Both the position numbers and the translations under genes were made by a program. Positions 1 through 6,444 of a stretch of DNA of 11,322 nucleotides are shown here, in pieces. The stretch's first letter is position 1, and the number at the start of each line of letters is the position of its first letter. The DNA is taken from the NCBI GenBank assembly GCA_003135595.1, contig PLCI01000135.1:16655-27976 (forward strand), written 5' to 3'. The stretch comes from Acidimicrobiaceae bacterium. GTDB taxonomy: Bacteria; Actinomycetota; Acidimicrobiia; Acidimicrobiales; RAAP-2. The notes beneath the pieces were generated by a model that saw nothing but the letters and a program-made list of their open reading frames with translations, was not told where the DNA came from and ran no database searches.

Positions 1-447
1 TTCACGCACGGGTCGCTCCTCGCCGAGAAGCAGACGGTCCAGAACTGGATCGCGGACTCTCGTGCCGAGATGCATGCCGCGCGGCTGATGACGCTCCAGG
101 CGGCGTGGAAGATGGATCGCGAGGGTGCGGCGGCGGCGCGCGTCGAGATCGCGATGATCAAGTACTTCGGCGCCACGGTGCTCTACAACGTGATCGACCG
201 CTCCCTGCAGGTCCATGGCTCGCTCGGGTACTCGACCGACCTGCCATTGGAGGCGATGTACCGCTGGGCGCGGGCCGCGCGCATCTACGACGGGCCTGAC
301 GAGGTCCACCGTCAGACCGTCGCGCGCCACACCCTGAAGGCCTACGAGGGCAGCGAGGTGCCGACCGAGTTCATCCCCGCCCGCGCGGAGCGCGCTCGGG
401 AGAAGTTCGCCGAGGCCCTCGAGCTCCTCACCGCGGCGAACGCCTAG
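1..447 (+). CDS. Acyl-CoA dehydrogenase, C-terminal part (5' end outside the window)
   Basis: The reading frame is open from base 1 to the TAG at 445-447, giving 149 codons of the C-terminal helical domain of an acyl-CoA dehydrogenase. This FAD enzyme introduces the alpha-beta double bond in acyl-CoA thioesters and passes electrons to ETF. Visible family marks are 'LAEKQTVQNWIADS' near the left edge, the FAD/tetramer-contact segment 'LQVHGSLGYSTDLPLE', and 'RIYDGPDEVHRQTVAR' close to the end. The last motif and the helix 'RLMTLQAAWKMD' resemble the ACAD10/11-like branch more than short-chain enzymes; that subtype is inference. The first in-frame ATG in the window (70) is internal and not the true start. 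It is convergent with the amidase gene, with 43 bp between them. A short GC hairpin, with arms at 447-451 and 457-461, overlaps the stop codon; I do not call it a terminator. Confidence 0.95.
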   Translation, partial: FTHGSLLAEKQTVQNWIADSRAEMHAARLMTLQAAWKMDREGAAAARVEIAMIKYFGATVLYNVIDRSLQVHGSLGYSTDLPLEAMYRWARAARIYDGPDEVHRQTVARHTLKAYEGSEVPTEFIPARAERAREKFAEALELLTAANA

Positions 448-490
448 CGCGTCTTGCGCGCTTCGGCACGTACGTAGGACCGGCCTTCAG

Positions 491-1915
491 TTACGCGGGA
501 CCGACCAGCGCGGGACGATCGCTGAAGCCGAGCGCGGCCTCGAACGCCGCGGCACTGCGCAGGACGAGGAGGTCCGCGTGCTGGGGCCCGACCAGCTGGA
601 GCCCGACGGGCAGGCCAGCTCCGGTGAGGCCCGCGCAGACGGTCGCGGCGGGGTTGCGCGTCATGTTGAACGGATACGTGAACCGCACCCACGCGACGTC
701 CTGGGTGCCGTTGACCACGCCGAGTACGCCGTCGCGCTCGTGGGGCGCGGGTGCCGCTGTCGTCGGCGTGCACAGGAGGCGGACGTCTCTGAAGAGCTCG
801 ACGAGCCGCAGGTTGAGTCGGTGGAACTCGTCGTAGGCGCGCACGATGTCGACGCCGCTCACGGTCGCGCCGTGCTCGGCGATCGCGCGCAGCTGGGGGT
901 GGAGCTCGGCGTAGCGGGGGTGGTCGGTTCTCTCGCCGAGGTCCCTCGCGTGACAGGCCGCGACGACGTCGAGCCACGCGAGCACCGGATCGGACTGGAA
1001 GACGTCGGGGACCTCGACGACGTCGACACCGAGGCCCTCGAGCACGCCGAGCGCGCGCTCGCAGGCGCCCAGCACCTCGTCGTCGACCGGGGCGTAGCCG
1101 AGGGTCGGGGACCACGCCACGCGGATCGGCAGCCCAGGGGTGGCGACCGCGTCCAGCCACGACGCCTCGGGCCGCGGTATGGACGAGAGGTCGTCCTGCT
1201 CGGGACCCACGACCGCGTCGAGCGCGAGGGCGACGTCATGCATCGACCGGGCCATCGGGCCCTTGGAGGAGAAGTGCAGCCAGCCGGGGGGACGCGGGCC
1301 ACCCGCGGGCACCCTGCCGAACGACGGCTTGAATCCCGAGAGCCCGCAGAGCGCCGAGGGGATCCTGATCGAGCCGCCGCCGTCCGAGCCGGTCGCGAGC
1401 GGGACCATGCCAGACGCGATCGCCGCGGCCGAGCCGCCCGACGAGCCGCCGGCGGAGTGCTCGAGGTTCCAGGGATTGCGCGTGAAGCCGAAGACCGCGT
1501 TGGTGGTGCACGCGGTCCAGCCGTACTCGGGCGTGTTCGTCTTGCCGACGACGACGCAGCCGGCGCGCCGGAGGCGCTCGACGAGGTGCGAGTCGCGCAT
1601 CGAGGGCGTGGCGTCGGCCTCGAGCGGCGAGCCGTAGGTCGTCGGGAATCCCGCGGCGTCCTCCAGGTCCTTCACGCCGATCGGCACGCCCGCGAGCGGG
1701 CCGGGATCCGAGCCGGCCGAGATCATGGCGTCGACGGCGGCGGCCTGCTCGATGGCGCGCTCCTCGTCGACCGCGACGAACGCGTTGACCGCGCCGTTGC
1801 GCTCGCGGATCACCGAGAGCGCGAGCTCGGTCGCCTCGCGCGCGGTCCAGTCGCCCTCTCGGACGCGACGCGCGACCTCGCCGGCGGCGACGTCGTAGAA
1901 CGAGTCGGTCGCCAT
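491..1915 (-). CDS. Amidase (amidase signature family)
   Basis: A 474-residue amidase-signature (AS) hydrolase, a normal length for the family, which cleaves linear or cyclic amides to acid plus amine or ammonia. The Ser-cisSer-Lys triad is complete: Lys82 in 'VPIGVKDLEDAAG', cis-Ser158 in 'AGGSSGGSAAA', and nucleophile Ser182 in 'GSDGGGSIRIPSALCG'. The 24-residue spacing between the two serines is the family's canonical one. The C-terminal 'GLPVGLQLVGP' is also typical. No signal peptide is visible, so it is probably cytosolic. Substrate cannot be read from sequence; AS members include aryl-acylamidases, nylon-oligomer hydrolases and Asn/Glu-tRNA amidotransferase subunits, but no GatB/GatC neighbours are present. 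The ATG at 1915 lies 3 bp after the stop of the LLM oxidoreductase gene, so the two are almost certainly co-transcribed. No clear Shine-Dalgarno precedes it, which fits translational coupling. Confidence 0.95.
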   Translation of the reverse strand: MATDSFYDVAAGEVARRVREGDWTAREATELALSVIRERNGAVNAFVAVDEERAIEQAAAVDAMISAGSDPGPLAGVPIGVKDLEDAAGFPTTYGSPLEADATPSMRDSHLVERLRRAGCVVVGKTNTPEYGWTACTTNAVFGFTRNPWNLEHSAGGSSGGSAAAIASGMVPLATGSDGGGSIRIPSALCGLSGFKPSFGRVPAGGPRPPGWLHFSSKGPMARSMHDVALALDAVVGPEQDDLSSIPRPEASWLDAVATPGLPIRVAWSPTLGYAPVDDEVLGACERALGVLEGLGVDVVEVPDVFQSDPVLAWLDVVAACHARDLGERTDHPRYAELHPQLRAIAEHGATVSGVDIVRAYDEFHRLNLRLVELFRDVRLLCTPTTAAPAPHERDGVLGVVNGTQDVAWVRFTYPFNMTRNPAATVCAGLTGAGLPVGLQLVGPQHADLLVLRSAAAFEAALGFSDRPALVGPA

Positions 1916-1918
1916 CGG

Positions 1919-2878
1919 CTAGCGGCTCGGCGCGAGGCCACGAACCGCGTCGCGGAGCTCCACGCCGAACGGCACGATCGCGATCGCGGGGATCGTGATG
2001 CCCGCCTCGCAGTACGCGAGGACCTGCTCGCGGCACGACGCCATGGACCCGTGGAGCACGAGGGCGTCGGTCACCGCGTCGGGGATCACCTCGAGGGCGC
2101 CCTTGCGGTCGCCCGCTGCCCACGCGTCCCACATCGGCTGGAGCAGCTCGCCGCGGCCGAGCCACCTATGGAACGCCGCGTAGGCCTCGACGTTGAGGTA
2201 GGCCGCGATCATCCGTCGGCCGACGTACCGAGCGGCGTCGGCGTCCTCGCTCGGGATCACGAAGATCCTGGCCGCCAGCTGCTTGTCCGGACCGACCTCC
2301 TTCGCACAGGTGGCGACGTCGTCGGCCGCGAGCCAGTTGAGGATCGCGCCGTCGGCCTCGGTGCCGGCGAGCCGCAGCATGCCGGGCCGGAGCGCGCCGA
2401 GGAGGATCTCGGGTGGCACCGCGGGCGGGCGCGCCATGCGGTAGCCGCGGACGGTGAACGAATCGCACTCGAAGGTCACCTTCTCGCCGGTGAACGCCTC
2501 GTGGATGAATCGCAGGACGTCACGGGTGCGTGAGTACGGGTGCTCGTAGGGGATGCCGTTCCAGCGCTCGACGACCGGCTGGCTCGAGGCACCGAGCCCG
2601 AAGGTGAAGCGCCCGGGCGCAGCCTCTGCCATCGCGGCGACGGACTGGGCGAGCAGCGCCGGCCCGCGCGTGAACGCGGGCGTGACGGCGACGCCGAGGT
2701 GCAGCCTCGGCTCCCACGCAGCGGCGAGTGCGAGGGGCGTGAACCCGTCGGCACCGTCGACCTCCGCCGACCACACGTCGGTGTAGCCGAGGTCGGCGAG
2801 CTCGGTGTACCAGGACCGGTGCTCGGCGAGCGTCACGCCGTCGAAGGGAATCGTGATGCCGTAGCGCGGTGCGGTCAT
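1919..2878 (-). CDS. LLM-class flavin/F420-dependent oxidoreductase
   Basis: A 319-residue luciferase-like monooxygenase (bacterial luciferase TIM-barrel) protein. Supporting segments are the N-terminal 'YGITIPFDGVTLAEH', 'LADLGYTDVWSAEVDG' (strand plus acidic turn of the barrel), 'LHLGVAVTPAFTRGPALLAQS', 'GRFTFGLGASSQPVVERWNG' (residues 90-108, the cofactor-side segment) and 'YSRTRDVLRFIHEAFTGEKV'. Length and motifs match actinobacterial LLM proteins that use coenzyme F420 to reduce or oxidise small substrates; FMN cannot be excluded from sequence. Its stop is 3 bp before the amidase start, so the pair probably acts in one pathway, for example oxidative attack on an N-containing compound followed by amide hydrolysis (inference). 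The ATG at 2878 is preceded by no strong Shine-Dalgarno, so the start is moderately sure. Confidence 0.93.
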   Translation of the reverse strand: MTAPRYGITIPFDGVTLAEHRSWYTELADLGYTDVWSAEVDGADGFTPLALAAAWEPRLHLGVAVTPAFTRGPALLAQSVAAMAEAAPGRFTFGLGASSQPVVERWNGIPYEHPYSRTRDVLRFIHEAFTGEKVTFECDSFTVRGYRMARPPAVPPEILLGALRPGMLRLAGTEADGAILNWLAADDVATCAKEVGPDKQLAARIFVIPSEDADAARYVGRRMIAAYLNVEAYAAFHRWLGRGELLQPMWDAWAAGDRKGALEVIPDAVTDALVLHGSMASCREQVLAYCEAGITIPAIAIVPFGVELRDAVRGLAPSR

Positions 2879-2918
2879 CGCCGCAGTGTTTCACCGCACG
2901 CGGGCTCGTGCCAACACG

Positions 2919-2931
2919 GCGGGCGTCCCGC
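2919..2931 (-). terminator. Possible small GC hairpin between aquaporin and LLM genes
   Basis: The 71-bp gap between the aquaporin stop and the LLM start holds a perfect 5-bp inverted repeat, GCGGG/CCCGC, with a 3-base loop. There is no T-tract after it on either strand. It could be a weak actinobacterial-type terminator or chance in GC-rich DNA. I saw no convincing -10 (TAnnnT) for the LLM gene in this gap. Confidence 0.25.
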
Positions 2932-2949
2932 TCGGAGCGAATGACGGGC

Positions 2950-3720
2950 CTAGTGCGCCTGTGCGAGCTCCCCGCCGTCCACCGGTCGCGGGGTCGACGC
3001 CGGCACGCTTGGTGCTGCGGTCTCCGGGTCCATCGCGTGGTGCAGGACCGCAGCCAGTGCACCGCCGATGAGCGGCGCGACGAGGAACAGCCAGACCTGG
3101 TGCATCGCGAGCCCGCCGAGGATGACCGCTGGCCCGAGCGAGCGAGCGGGGTTGACCGAGGTGCCGTCGACGCCGATCCCGACGAGGTGGACCAACGTGA
3201 GCGTGAGCCCGATCACGAGCCCCGACGTGGCCGTCATCCCTCGTTTGGAGGTGACGGCGAGGATGACGTAGACGAAGATCGTCGTGAGCACGATCTCGAT
3301 GATGAAGGCGCCCGCCCAGTCGATCCTGATCATCGACGCCGAGCCGAACCCGTTGGCACCGAGCCCGGTGCTCTGCTTCGAGTACGTCGGCGAGCCGCGG
3401 AGCGTCCCCCACAGGGCGAGCGCGCCGAGGATGCCGCCGACGAACTGCGCGCACCAGTACCCGAGCGCGCGCATCGGGTCGATGCGCCTGGCGATGAGCA
3501 TGCCGAGCGTGACGGCGGGGTTCACGTGGGCGCCCGAGATGGGCCCGATGGCGTAGGCGAGGCCCATGAGCACGAGCCCGAAGGCGAGCGCGGTGGCGAT
3601 GACGCCGGACGCTTCCGAGAAGCCCGAGGAGGGGAATCCGAACATCTGGGTCGCGGTGCCGCACCCGACGTAGACCAGGACCGCAGTCCCGATCAGCTCC
3701 GCCAGCAGCCTGCGAGTCAT
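2950..3720 (-). CDS. aqpZ: Aquaporin (MIP family water channel, AqpZ-like)
   Basis: A 256-residue six-helix MIP channel. Both half-helix pore motifs are intact: 'SGAHVNPAV' (NPA at 67-69) and 'GTSVNPARS' (NPA at 190-192). By alignment with E. coli AqpZ spacing, the aromatic/arginine selectivity filter is Phe47, His178, Thr187 and Arg193. That is the narrow water-selective set rather than a glycerol-facilitator filter, which has Gly in place of the His. Hydrophobic helices are visible from about residues 5-20, 38-58, 88-108, 135-158, 166-184 and 208-228. The last ~30 residues are a Pro/Ala/Thr-rich cytoplasmic tail longer than in AqpZ. The start ATG at 3720 is preceded by AGGGAG at 5-base spacing, partly covered by a hairpin listed separately. 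The symbol reflects the filter comparison, not proven orthology. Confidence 0.95.
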   Translation of the reverse strand: MTRRLLAELIGTAVLVYVGCGTATQMFGFPSSGFSEASGVIATALAFGLVLMGLAYAIGPISGAHVNPAVTLGMLIARRIDPMRALGYWCAQFVGGILGALALWGTLRGSPTYSKQSTGLGANGFGSASMIRIDWAGAFIIEIVLTTIFVYVILAVTSKRGMTATSGLVIGLTLTLVHLVGIGVDGTSVNPARSLGPAVILGGLAMHQVWLFLVAPLIGGALAAVLHHAMDPETAAPSVPASTPRPVDGGELAQAH

Positions 3721-3727
3721 GAGGCTC

Positions 3728-3752
3728 CCTGCTCCAATACCTCTGGAGCAGG
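3728..3752 (-). promoter_or_regulatory. 8-bp inverted repeat overlapping the aquaporin ribosome binding site
   Basis: CCTGCTCC (3728-3735) and GGAGCAGG (3745-3752) form a perfect 8-bp stem with a 9-base loop, 8 bases upstream of the aquaporin ATG. In the mRNA the downstream arm ends in the AGG that begins the AGGGAG Shine-Dalgarno, so folding would partly hide the site. A TAnnnT-type -10 (TAGCCT, 3750-3755 on the minus strand) overlaps the other arm. The element could be a translational switch, a regulator's operator, or the end signal of the upstream hydrolase gene. The symmetry is seen directly; the role is inference. Confidence 0.5.
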
Positions 3753-3769
3753 CTACGAAGTCGCGACGC

Positions 3770-4687
3770 TTAGAGCGTGGACCCCTTCGCGATCGTGAAC
3801 TGGTCGTCGAGGAACGACGCGGCTCGCTCGACGGCGATGCGGGCGTCCTCGAGCACCTCGGGCATCGAGAAGAAGCCGTGCATCTGTCGATCGAAGTGCA
3901 GCTCGTCTACGGTCACGCCCGCGGCGCGCAGCTTCGCTGCGTACTCGCCGCACTCGACTCGCAGGGGGTCGTACTCGGCGGTGATCACGAGGGCCGGCGG
4001 GCTCGCCGCCAGCGTGGCGCGGTCGGCGAACATCGGGCTCACGAGCGGGTCGTGCAGGTCCGCGTCGCCGACCTGTTGGAAGAAGAACTCGATCCCGTCG
4101 GCATCGAGGAGGTAGCCCTCGGCGTGATCGAAGTGCGCCCGCCGCTCCGCGCTGAGATCACAGCCGGGATACACGAGGACCTGGGCACACAGCCCCGGGA
4201 CCCGCTGGGCGGCAACCGCGGCGAGGTTGCCGCCGGCTGAGTCGCCCCCGACGGCCACGCAGCGGGGATCCGCGTCGAGCTCGGCGGCATGCTCGAGGCA
4301 CCACGCGGCCGAGGCGACCCCGTCTTGCTGCGAGGCGGGGAACGGGTGCTCGGGGGCGAGTCGGTAGTCGACGCTGATGACGCGGCACCGCGCGGCGACC
4401 GCGAGTCGGTCAACCTCATTGACCGCGGTCGACGGGCTGCCGATCACCCAGCCGCCGCCATGGAACCAGACCACCAGCCCGTCGTCGCACGACGGCGGCG
4501 TGAACGACAGGGCCGGCAGCTCGCCCACGGCGATCGACTCCACCTTGCACTGGGTCTCGGTGGTCCCCACCTGGCCGATGAGCTGGGCCCATCCCTCCCG
4601 CACGGCCGAGACCGTCAACGGCGGGGCGTCCTTGCGGACGGACTGGACGAGGTCGTTGATCTGAGCGGTCACCGGGTCGAGCGCCAT
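3770..4687 (-). CDS. Alpha/beta hydrolase, HSL-type esterase/lipase
   Basis: A 305-residue hydrolase of the hormone-sensitive-lipase (bHSL, family IV) group. The oxyanion-hole motif HGGGW is at residues 76-80. The nucleophile elbow GDSAGG carries Ser150, Asp240 sits in 'VITAEYDPLRVE', and His270 in 'QMHGFF', so the triad is complete and in the usual order. 'DYRLAPEHPFPA' (107-118) is another family mark. It would hydrolyse carboxyl esters of short or medium acyl chains; the substrate is unknown. I chose the ATG at 4687 rather than the in-frame ATG at 4717 because GGAGG sits 4 bases upstream of the former and the extra ten residues are unlike the family. It lies upstream of aquaporin on the same strand, with 49 bp between them, and is divergent from the broken VOC gene. 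Confidence 0.93.
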   Translation of the reverse strand: MALDPVTAQINDLVQSVRKDAPPLTVSAVREGWAQLIGQVGTTETQCKVESIAVGELPALSFTPPSCDDGLVVWFHGGGWVIGSPSTAVNEVDRLAVAARCRVISVDYRLAPEHPFPASQQDGVASAAWCLEHAAELDADPRCVAVGGDSAGGNLAAVAAQRVPGLCAQVLVYPGCDLSAERRAHFDHAEGYLLDADGIEFFFQQVGDADLHDPLVSPMFADRATLAASPPALVITAEYDPLRVECGEYAAKLRAAGVTVDELHFDRQMHGFFSMPEVLEDARIAVERAASFLDDQFTIAKGSTL

Positions 4688-4728
4688 GTCGCCTCCGTGG
4701 TCGCGGCACGGGTGCACCGCTTGCGCGA

Positions 4729-4734
4729 AGCGTA
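4729..4734 (-). promoter_or_regulatory. Possible -10 box of the hydrolase gene
   Basis: On the minus strand TACGCT fits the actinobacterial TAnnnT -10. It lies about 40 bases before the hydrolase ATG and would give a leader of roughly 35 bases containing the GGAGG. No good -35 is seen. A 5-bp stem (4718-4722 with 4728-4732) overlaps it and could be an operator or chance. Confidence 0.3.
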
Positions 4735-4746
4735 CGCCGAGATGCC

Positions 4747-5162
4747 ATGATCCCCGGGCCAGTTGCCCGCTCCCTCGAAGGGGCCCCGCGCAGAGTCGCC
4801 ATCGTCTCCGTGCCGGTCACCGACCAGGATCGCGCGCTGGCTTATCGTCCTACCTCGGCTTCGAGGTGGTCGAGGAGGCGTAGATGGGCCCGACGACGCG
4901 CTGGGTCCAGCTCGGCAGCGGTGACGAGTTCACCACGCTCACGCTCACGAAGTGGTTCGAGACAATGCCCGCAGGGTCGATCGCCGGTCTCGTGATCGAC
5001 GTCGACGACCCCGACGCGACGCGAGCGAAGATGCTCGCCGACGACATCGAGTGCTCCGAGCTCGAGGACCAGCCGTGGGGCAGGTACTTCGCGGCGAAGG
5101 ACCCCGACGGCAACGGTCTCGTCATCGCCAAGACGACCCTGGGGGACTCACGGCCTTCCTGA
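4747..5162 (+). pseudogene. VOC/glyoxalase-bleomycin resistance family gene, frameshifted and interrupted by a stop
   Basis: Two frames together spell one VOC-fold protein. Frame 1 from the ATG at 4747 gives 'RRVAIVSVPVTDQDRALAYR' (to about 4848), the beta-alpha opening of a VOC domain. The family then expects 'xYLGFEVVEE', which appears only in frame 3 from 4851. The junction at 4843-4850 looks like a net loss of four bases: the Phe codon normally before Tyr-Arg, plus one base. Frame 3 then meets TAG at 4881-4883. After this it is open from ATG 4884 to TGA 5160-5162, giving 92 residues with 'TTRWVQLGSG' and 'WGRYFAAKDPDGNGLVI', the usual C-terminal metal/substrate strand region. The 92-residue remainder lacks the first beta-alpha unit, so function is doubtful. 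Its last 15 bp overlap, tail to tail, the propeller gene. A sequencing or assembly error is an alternative cause. Confidence 0.8.
4872..4886 (+). promoter_or_regulatory. Strong ribosome binding site before the internal ATG of the broken VOC gene
   Basis: GAGGAGG (4872-4878) stands 5 bases before the ATG at 4884, which directly follows the TAG stop (4881-4883). The bases encode the conserved 'VVEE' of the VOC fold, so the match to the Shine-Dalgarno may be accidental. It would nevertheless allow the 92-residue C-terminal piece to be translated, independently or by termination-reinitiation. Confidence 0.5.
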
Positions 5163-6395
5163 GGCGCCACGCTCGGCGAACACCATGATCTCGCCGGTGT
5201 AGATGGCTACCCACACGCGTCCGGTCACCGGGTCGTAGGCGGTCCCGACAGGGTGCTGGCCCGTCGGCACGGTCTGGAGGACCCTGAGGTCCGACGCCCG
5301 CAGCATCGTCATGGTGTTCGAGAGGTAGTTGACGACGTACAGCGTCGTGCCATTCGACGAGATCGCGAGCGAGCGGCATTCCGCTCCGGTGTGGACCATG
5401 CCGAGGACGCGACCCGTGGATCGCAGGATCTTCACGACCTCGCCCGGCTGGTTGAGCGTCACGTAGAGGAACTGGCCATTGGGGCTGATGACGACGTGGC
5501 GCGGATTGGAGCCGGTCGTGAAGTGGCCGACGACCCTGCGCAGGTCGAGGTTCACGACCGCGAGCGAGTCGCCACCCATGATCGCGACGTACGCGTAGTG
5601 CGAGTCCGGTGAGATCGCGATGCCCCGCGGATAGGGGCCGATCGGGATCCTCGCGACGTCGCGAAGGGTCCGCGCGCTCACGATCGACAGGTCGTAGGAG
5701 CACCAGTTGGTGGCGAGCACCCAGCGCCCGGACGGGGTCACGGTCACGTACTTCGGGACCCAGCCCACCTTCGCCACCCCGTCGATCGACAGGGACCTCA
5801 GCGAGACGCGATAGAGGTAGCTGTCGGTGTAGCCGTCGGCGACGCCGGTCGACGCCGAGCAGGTGTCCGAGCCCTCCGGTCCGAACCCGACGCCGTACAT
5901 CGAGTAGTTGGACACCCACATGTGCGTACGGTCGGGGGCGACCGCGGCCTCGACCGGGGCGCCCTCGGAGACCCCGGGGTGGCCAGGGACGCCGAACCGA
6001 GCGAAGACGACCGAGTCCGGGATCGTGCGCCGCAGCCTCCCGTTGGAGCCGTAGACGGTCATCGTGTGGCGGTACATCATGTTCTGGGCGAAGACGAGAC
6101 CGGTGTCCGTCGCGGCCACGGACTTTGGTGAGATGGCGCCGCTGATCACCTGGACGAGCCGCAGCGGCCGAGACCCCGGCGGCGGACCAGGCACGGTCGT
6201 CGTCGTCGTTGGTGCGCCACGCGCGGGCGTCGCCGAAGCGTCCGGCGCGCTCGCCGCCGAGATTCGGTGCGGGCCGCGGTGCGTGGCGACCGCCCACGCG
6301 CCGCCGCCAAGCAGTGCGGCGAGCACGATCGAAATGAGGGTGACGGACCGCGTCGCGGTCGCGTGCGTCCGCCTCGAGTGCGTGCCTTGCCCCAC
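5148..6395 (-). CDS. Membrane-anchored YVTN-type beta-propeller protein
   Basis: A 415-residue protein with a basic N-terminus (residues 1-16), one hydrophobic segment at about 17-37 acting as signal peptide or signal anchor, a low-complexity Pro/Thr/Ala linker (about 45-75, with a run of five Thr), and then about seven beta-propeller repeats. Repeats start near residues 93, 148, 216, 257, 299, 341 and 383. The clearest carry the 40-residue YVTN pattern 'G-x-x-P-x5-SP-x-G/S-x3-YV', for example 'GSNPRHVVISPNGQFLYVTLN' split around residues 295-315. No lipobox is visible. It is probably outside the membrane as a surface or binding protein; these repeats occur in archaeal surface-layer and actinobacterial secreted proteins. 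No catalytic motif is seen. The start is GTG at 6395, chosen because of the leaderless-type -10 directly upstream; no Shine-Dalgarno is present. Confidence 0.9.
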   Translation of the reverse strand: MGQGTHSRRTHATATRSVTLISIVLAALLGGGAWAVATHRGPHRISAASAPDASATPARGAPTTTTTVPGPPPGSRPLRLVQVISGAISPKSVAATDTGLVFAQNMMYRHTMTVYGSNGRLRRTIPDSVVFARFGVPGHPGVSEGAPVEAAVAPDRTHMWVSNYSMYGVGFGPEGSDTCSASTGVADGYTDSYLYRVSLRSLSIDGVAKVGWVPKYVTVTPSGRWVLATNWCSYDLSIVSARTLRDVARIPIGPYPRGIAISPDSHYAYVAIMGGDSLAVVNLDLRRVVGHFTTGSNPRHVVISPNGQFLYVTLNQPGEVVKILRSTGRVLGMVHTGAECRSLAISSNGTTLYVVNYLSNTMTMLRASDLRVLQTVPTGQHPVGTAYDPVTGRVWVAIYTGEIMVFAERGASGRP

Positions 6396-6407
6396 GGCGC
6401 GACGCTA
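6396..6407 (-). promoter_or_regulatory. Leaderless-type promoter of the propeller gene
   Basis: On the minus strand TAGCGT (6402-6407) is a TAnnnT -10 box. Exactly 6 bases separate it from the GTG start, so transcription would begin on the start codon. No Shine-Dalgarno is present, as expected for a leaderless mRNA. No convincing -35 is seen. The 11-mer containing the box (6398-6408) recurs at 7504-7514, just before the next gene's GTG. Confidence 0.5.
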
Positions 6408-6444
6408 CTCAGCGATCGGTCGATGACGCAGCGTCGACGCCGAT

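Noticed and set aside
447..461. Hairpin GCGCG/CGCGC after the acyl-CoA dehydrogenase as terminator
   Set aside because: Only 5 bp of low-complexity GC, no T-tract, and it includes part of the stop codon. Such stems are frequent by chance here.
578..2533. A 651-codon open frame on the plus strand across the amidase and LLM genes
   Set aside because: It is antisense to two clear genes. Its translation is rich in Arg, Glu, Asp, His and Gly without any fold, a normal by-product of GC-rich third positions.
2869..3798. A 309-codon plus-strand frame over the aquaporin gene
   Set aside because: Antisense to a complete aquaporin with both NPA motifs; no family features.
4688..4717. Longer hydrolase start at the ATG at 4717
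   Set aside because: It adds 'MHPCRDHGGD', unlike the family, and would bury the GGAGG placed exactly for the ATG at 4687.
5122..6297. A 391-codon frame on the same strand as the propeller gene
   Set aside because: Frame-shifted shadow rich in Arg and Pro. The propeller repeats are only in the other frame.
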